The notes below the pieces were generated by a model. That model was not told the DNA's origin and made no database searches. It was given only the letters and a program-made list of their open reading frames with translations. 14,989 nt of DNA from JAFAVZ01 sp036009105 (GTDB lineage: Bacteria > Acidobacteriota > Thermoanaerobaculia > Gp7-AA8): assembly GCA_036009105.1 (NCBI GenBank), contig DASYMJ010000355.1, positions 1-14,989 of the forward strand, written 5' to 3'. Shown here in pieces: positions 7,000 through 13,816 of this stretch (position 1 is its first letter; every line of letters starts with the position of its first letter). The translations under genes were made by a program, and so were the position numbers.

Positions 7000-7110
7000 T
7001 GGGACGACCCTCCCTGCAAGTGTTCCCGGACCGACTACTTGGAAGGACACCAATCGCCGAATTTCCGCTCGAAAGCGGTTTATTGATGGCCTTTGATATC
7101 GTGACGGGCC

Positions 7111-7479
7111 ATGTCCCGCCGCCTGCAGCTCTACGAGCGGTTCGGGGAGCCGCTCCTCTCCCGCTCCGCGTTCCTGGCCCGCGCGGCGTGGCACTTCATG
7201 CTCGCCACCGCCGTGATCCTGTGCGCGCTGGCCATCGGCATCGTCGGCTACCACACCTTCGACCGCCTCTCCTGGACCGACTCCCTGCTCAACGCCTCCA
7301 TGCTCCTGGGCGGCATGGGCCCGGTCAGCCCGATCGTCGGGACGCCGGCCAAGCTCTTCGCCTCCTTCTATGCGCTCTTCGCCGGCCTCGTCTTCGTCAC
7401 CGCGTCCGGCCTGATCCTCGGCCCCTGGCTGCACCGGCTCATCCATCACTTCCACATTGGGGAGGAAGAGCCGCGGTGA
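7111..7479 (+). CDS. Small two-helix membrane protein, ion-channel-like
   Basis: The protein has 122 residues. It has two transmembrane helices (about 27-46, AWHFMLATAVILCALAIGIV, and 81-104, KLFASFYALFAGLVFVTASG). Between them, SWTDSLLNASMLLGGMGPV (54-72) looks like a short pore helix with a following Gly-rich turn. That is the architecture of the Ion_trans_2 two-TM potassium-channel family. The turn reads GGMGPV rather than the canonical T-x-G-Y-G, so K+ selectivity cannot be claimed. The C-terminus (WLHRLIHHFHIGEEEPR) is cytoplasmic-looking and charged, with four His. No gating domain is present. The gene is divergent from the amidase, with a 111-base spacer. There is no clear Shine-Dalgarno; TATCGT lies at 7097-7102, eight bases before the ATG. 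Confidence 0.68.
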   Translation: MSRRLQLYERFGEPLLSRSAFLARAAWHFMLATAVILCALAIGIVGYHTFDRLSWTDSLLNASMLLGGMGPVSPIVGTPAKLFASFYALFAGLVFVTASGLILGPWLHRLIHHFHIGEEEPR

Positions 7480-7550
7480 CGCCCTTTCGTCCTTTCTGAA
7501 CCGCGCTTCGCGTCACCGTTGCGGGCCTTCATTACATCGGCCGCTCCCGG

Positions 7551-7577
7551 GCGCGGATGAGCGCCTACGCTCCGCGC
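7551..7577 (+). promoter_or_regulatory. Hairpin abutting the first EXO-like start codon
   Basis: GCGCGGA (7551-7557) and TCCGCGC (7571-7577) are perfect reverse complements with a 13-base loop. The right arm ends directly before the ATG at 7578. There is no Shine-Dalgarno in the space, so the stem could limit ribosome access. It might also be chance in GC-rich DNA. Confidence 0.3.
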
Positions 7578-8456
7578 ATGAAACGGATCCTTCCTCTCGT
7601 CCTCTTCGCCGCCCTCGCCTCCAGCGCGTTCGCACAGCCCACCCGGATCGCGCCCGGGGTCGATGACGGCGGCGGGGGAGGCGGCGGAGGAACGAGGCCG
7701 GGACCGACGGTGTACCAGCTGACCGATCGTCATGGCCCGCGGATGGCGTACGCGAAGGTGGTCTACATCTTCTGGGGCTCGCTGCCGTACGGCTACGCCT
7801 CCGAGCTGCAGGCCTACCGCGACCTCGGCGGCGGGATGTCCGACCACATGGGGATGCTCGCCCAGTACGGGACGCCCCAGGCCAGCCTGACCGGCTCGCA
7901 GGCGGACGTCTTCGATCCCTCCGAGCCGCCGCTCGCCGTTAACGACGGCCTCACCCAGGCGGAAGTCGCGAAGTACTTCGCCGGCCGCTACGACAACAAC
8001 GCCATCTACGTGGTCGTCTTCGGAGCGGGCCACTTCCTGGTCTACCGCGACGGCGAGACCTCCTGCGACGGACCGAGCCCCTTCCTCTGCGCCTACCACG
8101 AGTCGTATCGCGACCCGGCCTCGAACCTCGACGTCAAGTACGCCGTCATCCCCTTTGCCAGCTGCGATACGTGCAAGTTCAGCGCGTTCGGCATCGTCGC
8201 GAACGACGTGCAGAATGCGGAAGTGGTCATCATCCACGAGGTGCGCGAGGCGATGACCGATCCGGTCTACGGCGCGACCTGGATCGACCAGGCCGACTAC
8301 GAGGCGGACGACAAATGCTCCCCGTTCGCGAGCCCGGCGAACGTCTTCTACATGCGCACCCCGGCCGGCCCGCTGGACACCCCCTACTGGCATCCCGGCC
8401 ACACCTACTTCTTCCAGAAAGAGTGGTCCAACGCCGCTCGCGGCTGCGTCCAGTAA
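7578..8456 (+). CDS. Secreted EXORDIUM-like protein, copy 1
   Basis: The protein has 292 residues from the ATG at 7578, where a standard signal peptide begins (MKRILPLVLFAALASSAFAQ). An in-frame ATG at 7557 would add seven poor residues. A run of eight Gly (31-38) follows the signal peptide. The core has AKVVYIFWG (59-67), AQYGTPQASLTGSQADVFDP (95-114), FAGRYDNNAIYVVV and IIHEVREAMTDP (218-229). The latter, followed by W235 and EADDKC (242-247), matches the HE-x-x-E-A-x-x-DP...W...E..DKC signature I associate with plant EXORDIUM/phosphate-induced protein 1 and its bacterial relatives. Six Cys (163, 171, 196, 199, 247, 290) are conserved in the next gene. HExxE is not canonical HExxH, so protease activity is uncertain. 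It is probably extracellular. Biological role unknown. Confidence 0.78.
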   Translation: MKRILPLVLFAALASSAFAQPTRIAPGVDDGGGGGGGGTRPGPTVYQLTDRHGPRMAYAKVVYIFWGSLPYGYASELQAYRDLGGGMSDHMGMLAQYGTPQASLTGSQADVFDPSEPPLAVNDGLTQAEVAKYFAGRYDNNAIYVVVFGAGHFLVYRDGETSCDGPSPFLCAYHESYRDPASNLDVKYAVIPFASCDTCKFSAFGIVANDVQNAEVVIIHEVREAMTDPVYGATWIDQADYEADDKCSPFASPANVFYMRTPAGPLDTPYWHPGHTYFFQKEWSNAARGCVQ

Positions 8457-8468
8457 GGAGACCTTCCT

Positions 8469-9350
8469 ATGAAACGAGCCCTCGCCCTCTTCCTCTTCAC
8501 CGCGCTGGCCGCGACCGGCGCCTTCGCGCAGTTGACCGCGCCGGAGACGGATCCCAACGCCACCGGCGGCAGCGACGGCGGCGGGAGCAACTTCCTGTTC
8601 CAGCCGCAGCTCAAGGACCACGGCGGCCAGCGGCTCGCCTACGCGAAGGTCGTCTACATCTTCTGGGGCCCGCTCCCCGCCGGCTACGCCTCGGAGCTCG
8701 TGGCATTCCGCAACGAATACGGCGGGATGGCCGAGCACATGGGGATGCTCGCCCAGTACGGCGCGCCGCAGTCGGCGCTGACCGGCTCGCAGGCGGACGT
8801 GTTCGATCCGGTCGTGCCGCCCAGGGCGACAGACGACTCGTCGGTCCAGGCGGAGGTGGGGAAGCACTTCGCCGGCCGCTACGACACGAACGCCGTCTAC
8901 GTCGTGGTGATCGCGAGCGGGCATTACGCCGTCTACCGCAACGGAGACACTTCCTGCTACGGAGGTCAATTCCGTCTTTGCGCGTACCACCAGTCCTACC
9001 GCGACAGCGCCTCGGGCATCGACGTCAAGTACGCGGTGATTCCATACGCGGACTGCGAGGAATGCAGAGTCCACGCGCCGGACGGCATCTACGCGAGCGA
9101 TGCCCAGAACGCGGAGGTGAATATCGTCCACGAGGTGCGCGAGGCGATGATCGATCCGATCTACCTCACCGCCTGGTATGACGACAACCACGCCGAGGGG
9201 GACGACAAGTGTGCGTTCGGCGTCCAGCCGGACAACGTCTTCTACAGGCACACCATCCCCGGGGCGAACGACGCGCCGTCCTATCACCCCAGCCGCTTTT
9301 TCTTTTTCCAGAAGGAGTGGTCGAACGCGTCCCACGGCTGCGTCGAATAG
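8469..9350 (+). CDS. Secreted EXORDIUM-like protein, copy 2
   Basis: The protein has 293 residues and is a clear paralogue of the gene ending 12 bases upstream; the two align over nearly all their length. The signal peptide is MKRALALFLFTALAATGAFA. Shared blocks are AKVVYIFWGPLP (59-70), YASELVAFRNEYGGM, MLAQYGAPQSALTGSQADVF (93-112), CAYHQSYRD (171-179), IDVKYAVIPYADCEEC (184-199), NIVHEVREAMIDP (218-230), W236, EGDDKC and the ending FFQKEWSN...GC. All six Cys of copy 1 are present (163, 171, 196, 199, 248, 291). The N-terminal Gly run of copy 1 is replaced by a shorter Gly/Ser linker. AAGGAG overlaps the stop of copy 1 and serves as ribosome site, so the pair is very probably one operon. 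Same family uncertainty as copy 1. Confidence 0.78.
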   Translation: MKRALALFLFTALAATGAFAQLTAPETDPNATGGSDGGGSNFLFQPQLKDHGGQRLAYAKVVYIFWGPLPAGYASELVAFRNEYGGMAEHMGMLAQYGAPQSALTGSQADVFDPVVPPRATDDSSVQAEVGKHFAGRYDTNAVYVVVIASGHYAVYRNGDTSCYGGQFRLCAYHQSYRDSASGIDVKYAVIPYADCEECRVHAPDGIYASDAQNAEVNIVHEVREAMIDPIYLTAWYDDNHAEGDDKCAFGVQPDNVFYRHTIPGANDAPSYHPSRFFFFQKEWSNASHGCVE

Positions 9351-9376
9351 CGGCGGTCTGGTATCTTCCGCCCCGC

Positions 9377-10072
9377 ATGATCGATAAGGTCGTTTCTTCC
9401 GCCGAGGAGGCGGTGAAAGACGTCGGCAGCGGGGCGACGCTCGTGGTGGGCGGGTTCGGCCTCTGCGGCATCCCGGAGAACCTGATCAACGCGCTGGTCA
9501 AGAGCGGGGCGAGGGAGCTGACCTGCGTCTCGAACAACGCCGGCGTGGACGACTGGGGGTTGGGGCTCCTGCTGCAGACGCGGCAGATCCGCAAGATGGT
9601 CTCCTCATACGTCGGCGAGAACGCGGAGTTCGAGCGGCAGTACCTGGCGGGCGAGCTCGAGGCGGAGTTCGTGCCGCAGGGGACGCTGGCCGAGCGGATG
9701 CGGGCGGGGGGCGCGGGCATCCCCGCCTTCTTCACGCCGGCCGGCTACGGCACCATGGTGGCGGAGGGGAAGGAGACGCGCGAGTTCGAGGGGCGGCAGT
9801 ACGTGCTCGAGCGCGGCATCGTCGGCGACTTCTCGCTCGTCGCCGCCTGGAAGGGCGACCGCCTCGGCAACCTCGTGTACCGCAAGACCGCGCGCAACTT
9901 CAATCCGATGGCCGCCACCGCGGGGCGCGTCTGCATCGCGGAGGTGGAAGAGCTGGTGGAGGTGGGGGAGCTCGATCCCGACAACATCCACACGCCGGGC
10001 ATCTTCGTCCACCGCATCCTCCAGTCGCCGCGCGTCAAGCGCATCGAGCAGCGGACGGTGAGGAAGGGATGA
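9377..10072 (+). CDS. scoA: 3-oxoacid CoA-transferase subunit A
   Basis: The protein has 231 residues with an ATG at 9377; the frame is open upstream but runs through the end of the previous gene. Hallmarks are GGFGLCGIPE (25-34), the CoA-binding loop of class I CoA-transferases, SNNAGVDDWGLG, GIPAFFTPAGYGT, VAEGKETREFEGRQYVLE and YRKTARNFNPMAATAG. These match the alpha subunit of succinyl-CoA:3-ketoacid CoA-transferase (SCOT), which moves CoA from succinyl-CoA to acetoacetate in ketone-body or poly-hydroxybutyrate turnover. The acceptor could instead be another short 3-oxoacid, as in AtoD. It pairs with scoB four bases downstream. No Shine-Dalgarno is visible; TATCTT lies at 9362-9367, nine bases before the ATG, so a very short leader is possible. 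Confidence 0.95.
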   Translation: MIDKVVSSAEEAVKDVGSGATLVVGGFGLCGIPENLINALVKSGARELTCVSNNAGVDDWGLGLLLQTRQIRKMVSSYVGENAEFERQYLAGELEAEFVPQGTLAERMRAGGAGIPAFFTPAGYGTMVAEGKETREFEGRQYVLERGIVGDFSLVAAWKGDRLGNLVYRKTARNFNPMAATAGRVCIAEVEELVEVGELDPDNIHTPGIFVHRILQSPRVKRIEQRTVRKG

Positions 10073-10076
10073 CCCG

Positions 10077-10733
10077 ATGCCACTGAACCGCGAACAGATC
10101 GTCCGCCGCGCGGCGCAGGAGCTGCGCGACGGCTACTACGTCAACCTCGGCATCGGCATGCCCACCCTGGTGGCGAACCACATTCCGGAGGGGATGGAAG
10201 TCATCCTCCAGTCGGAGAACGGCATCCTCGGCCTGGGGCCGTTCCCCAGCGACGATCAGGTCGATGCGGACCTCATTAACGCCGGCAAGCAGACCGTGAC
10301 CGTGCTCCCCGGCGCCGCGTTCTTCTCCAGCGCCGATTCGTTCTCCATGATCCGCGGCGGCAAGGTCGATCTCTCCATCCTGGGGGCGATGCAGGTCTCG
10401 AAGGGGGGCGACATCGCGAACTGGATGGTGCCCGGCGCGATGGTGAAGGGGATGGGCGGGGCGATGGATCTGGTGGCCGGCGCGAAGCGGCTCATCGTGA
10501 CCATGGAGCACGTGACCAAGAAGGGCGAGAAGAAGATCCTCGACGCCTGCAACCTGCCGCTCACCGGCGTCGCCTGCGTGAATCGCATCATCACCGACTA
10601 CGCGGTGCTCGACGTGACGGCGGACGGGCTGCGCCTGGTCGAGGTGGCGCCGGGCGTGACGGCGGAACAAGTGCAGTCGCTCACCGAGCCGAAGCTGGCC
10701 GTTGCCGATGACCTCAAAACGATCGCCGTCTGA
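10077..10733 (+). CDS. scoB: 3-oxoacid CoA-transferase subunit B
   Basis: The protein has 218 residues, the usual length. It carries NLGIGMPTLVANHIP (23-37) and the catalytic loop SENGILGLGPFP (46-57). E47 is the expected nucleophile that forms the glutamyl-CoA thioester. GGKVDLSILGAMQVS and GAMDLVAGAKRLIVTMEH complete the family pattern. It forms the active heterotetramer with ScoA. Only four bases separate the two genes, and a purine-rich AGGAAGGGATG site sits at the end of scoA. The last 26 bases overlap the start of the next gene, so all three are likely translated from one message. Confidence 0.96.
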   Translation: MPLNREQIVRRAAQELRDGYYVNLGIGMPTLVANHIPEGMEVILQSENGILGLGPFPSDDQVDADLINAGKQTVTVLPGAAFFSSADSFSMIRGGKVDLSILGAMQVSKGGDIANWMVPGAMVKGMGGAMDLVAGAKRLIVTMEHVTKKGEKKILDACNLPLTGVACVNRIITDYAVLDVTADGLRLVEVAPGVTAEQVQSLTEPKLAVADDLKTIAV

Positions 10734-11823
10734 GGCGCGGCGCGCGCTCGCGCTCTTCGTCGTCATCAAGCTGCTGATCCTCTGGTTCGGCATCCAGGCC
10801 TTCATCGTCATCCGCAACGAGTCGCTGCCCACCATGCACTCGTGGCTCTCCATCTGGGACCAGTGGGACGCGCCGCACTACCTCGACATCGCCCGCGACG
10901 GATACGTGACGGAAGGCGACGCGCGGCGCTGGATCGTCTTCTTCCCGCTTTTCCCCTGGCTCACCCGCGCGGCCGCTTTCGTGACCGGCGATGTGCTGGT
11001 CGGCGCGTTCATCGTGTCGAACGTCGCCTCGCTCTTCATCGCCTGGCTGCTCTTCAAGCTGGTGCGGCTCGATGAAGATGAGGAGATCGCGCGCGAGTCG
11101 GTCTGGTTCCTGGCCATCTTTCCGGCCGCGTACTTTCTGCACATCGGCTACACGGAGAGCGTGTTCATGGCGCTGGTGCTCGGGAGCTTCTTCGCCGCGC
11201 GGAAGGGGAGGTGGGCGGCGGCGGGCATCCTCGGCGCGCTGGCCGCGCTGACGCGCGTGAACGGGATGCTCCTCGCGCCGGCGCTCGCGCTGGAGGCGTG
11301 GGCGGAGTACCGCAAAACGCGCCGCTTCGAGGCGCGCTGGCTTTGGGTGCTGTTCGTCGGCGCCGGGACGCTCCTCTATCTATGGGTCAACAAGTCGGTG
11401 ACGGGCGACTGGTTCATGTTCCGCACCTACCAGGACGAGCACTGGAACCACACCTTCACGCCGCCTCTGGTGGCCATGTACGACGCCTGGCGCGGGATCT
11501 GGCTGCGCCCGCCGTCGGAGAGCATCATGGTGGGCTGGCAGGAGTTCCTCTTCACCGCCATCGCCCTCGCCGTGACGGTCTGGAGCTGGATGCGCCAGCG
11601 CCCCTCGTATGCGCTGTGGGCGACGCTCAACATCTGGCTCGTCACCTCCGTCGGCCTCCTCCTCGGCGCCCCCCGCTACTCGCTGGCCATCTTCCCCATC
11701 TTCACCTGCTTCGCCAAGATCACCCGCGACCGCCCCGTGCTGCGCGCGGCGATCATCGCCTGGTCGCTGCTGTTCCTGGCGTTGTTCGCCGGGCAGTTCG
11801 TGACGCAGAAGTGGGCGTTCTAG
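10708..11823 (+). CDS. PIG-V-like GT-C family glycosyltransferase
   Basis: The protein has 371 residues from the ATG at 10708 (a TTG at 10702 would add two). It is a polytopic membrane protein with roughly eight or more hydrophobic helices. Just after the first helix it has WDQWDAPHYLDIARDGY (50-66); the W-D-x-x-x-Y-x-x-I-A-x-x-G-Y pattern is that of PIG-V/GPI-mannosyltransferase-like GT-C enzymes, where acidic residues in the first outer loop are catalytic. The matching second-loop FFPLFPWL and a later TRVNGMLLAPAL also fit. The donor would be a polyprenyl-phosphate sugar, with transfer on the outer face. The acceptor is unknown. It overlaps scoB by 26 bases without an obvious functional tie. 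Confidence 0.85.
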   Translation: MTSKRSPSEARRALALFVVIKLLILWFGIQAFIVIRNESLPTMHSWLSIWDQWDAPHYLDIARDGYVTEGDARRWIVFFPLFPWLTRAAAFVTGDVLVGAFIVSNVASLFIAWLLFKLVRLDEDEEIARESVWFLAIFPAAYFLHIGYTESVFMALVLGSFFAARKGRWAAAGILGALAALTRVNGMLLAPALALEAWAEYRKTRRFEARWLWVLFVGAGTLLYLWVNKSVTGDWFMFRTYQDEHWNHTFTPPLVAMYDAWRGIWLRPPSESIMVGWQEFLFTAIALAVTVWSWMRQRPSYALWATLNIWLVTSVGLLLGAPRYSLAIFPIFTCFAKITRDRPVLRAAIIAWSLLFLALFAGQFVTQKWAF

Positions 11824-11915
11824 CGATCAGCGAGCAGCGAGCAGGAGGATCTGATCAACGGAAGCATGCTGCGTTCTCCTGATCGCCGATCGCCGCTCGC
11901 TGATCGCTGATCGCT
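11823..11915. repeat. Inverted heptamer-repeat element, GCGATCA type
   Basis: The left arm is GCGATCA (11823-11829), GCGAGCA, GCGAGCA (11837-11843), then GGAGGAT and CTGATCA. The right arm is GATCGCC (11881-11887), GATCGCC, GCTCGCT, GATCGCT and GATCGCT (11909-11915), all in one 7-base register and of opposite orientation. The build is the same as the elements at 812 and 13597, but the unit is different. It fills the gap between two convergent genes, touching the stop codon of one and ending four bases before the stop of the other. It could act as a bidirectional terminator although no U-tract is seen. Confidence 0.8.
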
Positions 11916-11919
11916 CGAA

Positions 11920-12414
11920 TCAGGCCGTCGCCTCGGCCGGCTTCTTCCGCATGTCCAGAAAGAGCAGGCCGATGCCGATGCAGATGGCGGAGTCCGCGAC
12001 GTTGAAGGCGGGCCAGTGGTGCTCGCGGCCGCCGAAGGTGACGTAAAAGTCGAGGAAGTCGATCACGTAGCGGAAGCGGAAGCGGTCCAGCAGGTTGCCG
12101 ATGGCGCCGCCCAGGATCAGGTGCAGGCCGGTCTGCAGGAGGCGGTCGGTCACGGCGGAGCGCATCGCGTAGACGACCACGATGCAGAAGACGCCGATGG
12201 CGCCGACGTTCAGCAGCAACGGCACGAGCTGCGACTCCGCGTTCGCGCCGATGCCGAAGGCCGCGCCGCTGTTGCGCACGTGCACCAGCTGGAAGAGGTT
12301 GGGGATGAGGGGAACCGCCTCGTGCACGTCGATGCGCGAGGCGACCAGCCACTTGGTCAGGGCATCGAGCACGATGATGGCGAGGGAGATGGTCAGGTAG
12401 TGGAGGCGTTTCAA
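11920..12414 (-). CDS. lspA: Lipoprotein signal peptidase (signal peptidase II)
   Basis: The protein has 164 residues, normal for the family. It is an inner-membrane aspartyl protease that cuts the signal peptide off diacylated prolipoproteins. Four hydrophobic helices are visible. Motifs: VRNSGAAFGIG (46-56), GGAIGNLLDR (102-111), YVIDF with D119, and FNVADSAI with D141; D119 and D141 are the expected catalytic pair. The start is TTG at 12414, because the frame upstream is only a shadow of ispG and family proteins begin close to this point (KRLHYLTISLAIIVLDALTK). TTG overlaps the ispG stop as TTGA, and GAGGAG lies 11 bases before it, so expression is by translational coupling to ispG. The end faces the heptamer element. 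Confidence 0.95.
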   Translation of the reverse strand: MKRLHYLTISLAIIVLDALTKWLVASRIDVHEAVPLIPNLFQLVHVRNSGAAFGIGANAESQLVPLLLNVGAIGVFCIVVVYAMRSAVTDRLLQTGLHLILGGAIGNLLDRFRFRYVIDFLDFYVTFGGREHHWPAFNVADSAICIGIGLLFLDMRKKPAEATA

Positions 12415-13550
12415 GCGGACTGGCGCTCCTCGATCAGGCGGTCGAGCTCCGTGCGGACGCGGCCGAGGATCTCGTCGTAGGTGTAGTGGCCGAGGGATTG
12501 CTCGCCGCGCTTGAGGTTCACGTAGCTCGGCGCGCACCACATGCCGAGGTCCGCGTCGTCGGTCTCGCCGGGGCCGTTCACCCGGCAGCCCATCACCGCG
12601 ATGGTGATGTCGTGCTCCTTCGCGTATTGCGCCATCTCCCGCACGTTGTGGGCGAGGTCGATGAATGCCTCGTTCTCCACCCGCGAGCACGATGGGCAGC
12701 TGATGATGTTCAGCCCCTTGTGCTCGAAGCGGGGAACGGAGCGGAATCGGCCCTGCTCGATGTCTTCCAGGATCTGGCGGCCGACCGTGATCTCCTCCCC
12801 TTTGCGCTCGAAGGGGAGGGTGAGGGAGACCCGGATGGTGTCGCCGATGCCGCGGGTCAAGAGCTGCTCGAAGGCGATGCGCGTCTTGATCACGCCGTCC
12901 GGCGGCATGCCCGCCTCGGTCACGCCGAGGTGGAGGGGGACGTCCGGGCGGGCCTCGGCGAAGCGGATGTTCGCGTCGATGACCTTGTTCGGATCGGAGT
13001 CCTTGAGCGACACGCAGTACTGGTCGAAGCCGAGGTCGTCGAGCATGAGGCAGTGCTCGAGGGCGGAGTCGAGCATGGGGGCGATGGAGTCCGACTTGTC
13101 GTACCTGGCCACCTTGTCCGGATCGACCGAGCCGGCGTTGACGCCGATGCGCATCGCGCAGTGGTGGGCGCGGGCGACGTCCACCAGGTAGCGCACCTTC
13201 TCCTGCACCGGCTTCTCCCGCTCCAGGTGGTAGAGGTGGCCCGGGTTGTAGCGGAGCTTGGAGACGAAGGGGGCGACTTTCTCGGCCAGGCGGTAGTTCT
13301 CCTGGAGGTCGACCACGAGGTTGGCCTGGGGGCGGGCGGCGCGGACCTCGGCCAGGGCGGCGACGTCTTTCGGGTTGTCGATGGCGATGCGGATGACGTC
13401 GGCGCCGGCGGCCTCGAGCAGCTCGACCTGGCGGATGGTGGCCGGGATGTCCTGGGTGCGGGTGGCCGTCATCGACTGCACGGCGATCGGCGCGGCCCCC
13501 CCGATGCGGACGTTCCCGACGCGGATCTCACGTGTCTGGCGCGGTTTCAC
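12411..13550 (-). CDS. ispG: (E)-4-hydroxy-3-methylbut-2-enyl-diphosphate synthase
   Basis: The protein has 379 residues, the usual bacterial IspG/GcpE size, without the plant/Chlamydia-type insert. It converts 2-C-methyl-D-erythritol 2,4-cyclodiphosphate to HMBPP in the MEP isoprenoid pathway. The N-terminal TIM barrel has PIAVQSMTAT (21-30) and LRYNPGH. The Fe-S ligands are C285, C288 (SCPSC) and C322 (GCRVNGPGE), with E329 as the fourth ligand/catalytic residue. The cluster probably relies on carriers such as the Mrp encoded here. The start is GTG at 13550; there is no strong Shine-Dalgarno. It is first in a two-gene operon with lspA. The opposite strand is open over the same region but shows no protein character. 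Confidence 0.97.
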   Translation of the reverse strand: MKPRQTREIRVGNVRIGGAAPIAVQSMTATRTQDIPATIRQVELLEAAGADVIRIAIDNPKDVAALAEVRAARPQANLVVDLQENYRLAEKVAPFVSKLRYNPGHLYHLEREKPVQEKVRYLVDVARAHHCAMRIGVNAGSVDPDKVARYDKSDSIAPMLDSALEHCLMLDDLGFDQYCVSLKDSDPNKVIDANIRFAEARPDVPLHLGVTEAGMPPDGVIKTRIAFEQLLTRGIGDTIRVSLTLPFERKGEEITVGRQILEDIEQGRFRSVPRFEHKGLNIISCPSCSRVENEAFIDLAHNVREMAQYAKEHDITIAVMGCRVNGPGETDDADLGMWCAPSYVNLKRGEQSLGHYTYDEILGRVRTELDRLIEERQSA

Positions 13551-13596
13551 GGCTGTGGGAAACGAGCGGGGAGGTCAAAGATTTCCGAGGGAGGTG

Positions 13597-13668
13597 ATCA
13601 GTTGTCGGTTGTCAGTGGTCGGTAGAAATCGGTCTAGTGACAACTGACAACGGATCACCGACCACTGC
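13597..13668. repeat. Inverted heptamer-repeat element, GTTGTCR type, second copy
   Basis: The left arm is GTTGTCG (13601-13607), GTTGTCA and GTGGTCG (13615-13621). The right arm is GACAACT (13639-13645), GACAACG, GATCACC and GACCACT (13660-13666). Seven-base register holds within each arm, and the arms are of opposite orientation. The unit is the same as in the element at 812-881, over 12 kb away. Here it lies in the divergent spacer between ispG and the repeat-protein gene, so a terminator role alone would not explain its position. Confidence 0.82.
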
Positions 13669-13690
13669 CCCACTCACCATTTTTCCCGTC

Positions 13691-13719
13691 TTGCCCCGTT
13701 CACCGATCTGTAATAACGT
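13691..13719 (+). promoter_or_regulatory. Possible sigma-70-like promoter for the repeat-protein gene
   Basis: TTGCCC at 13691-13696 and TAACGT at 13714-13719 are 17 bases apart, on the strand of the gene starting at 13817. The surrounding TGTAATAACG is one of the few AT-rich spots in the spacer. The match is only moderate and the leader would be about 90 bases. The rest of 13551-13816 holds the heptamer element and nothing else that I can assign. Confidence 0.28.
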
Positions 13720-13816
13720 CTCGTTTCGGTTCCCACCCCACTGAGAGATTCCCGCTTCATCACGAGGTAATTCCACGATGTCGCGCGCCCGAGCGCGGGC
13801 CATCCGGAGGAGATTC

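Noticed and set aside
7081..7110. Classical -35/-10 promoter before the channel-like gene
   Set aside because: TTGATG at 7083 is only eight bases from TATCGT, too close for a normal sigma-70 spacer; only the TANNNT box is reported, as a weak observation.
7000..7455. N-terminal extension of the amidase frame
   Set aside because: The 152 codons upstream of 6999 read as Glu/Gly/Arg-rich shadow of the channel-like gene; the signal peptide and ribosome site fix the start at 6999.
7446..9335. 629-codon open frame opposite the EXO-like pair
   Set aside because: The translation is low-complexity Val/Arg/Gly/Asp with an internally repeated look only because the two sense genes are paralogues; sense genes have signal peptides and conserved motifs.
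10702..10707. TTG start for the PIG-V-like gene
   Set aside because: It would add only two residues; the ATG at 10708 is the simpler start.
12486..13625. 379-codon open frame opposite ispG
   Set aside because: It mirrors ispG, is rich in Val/Asp/His/Gly as expected from the complement of GC-rich codons, has no motif, and ispG is unmistakable on the other strand.
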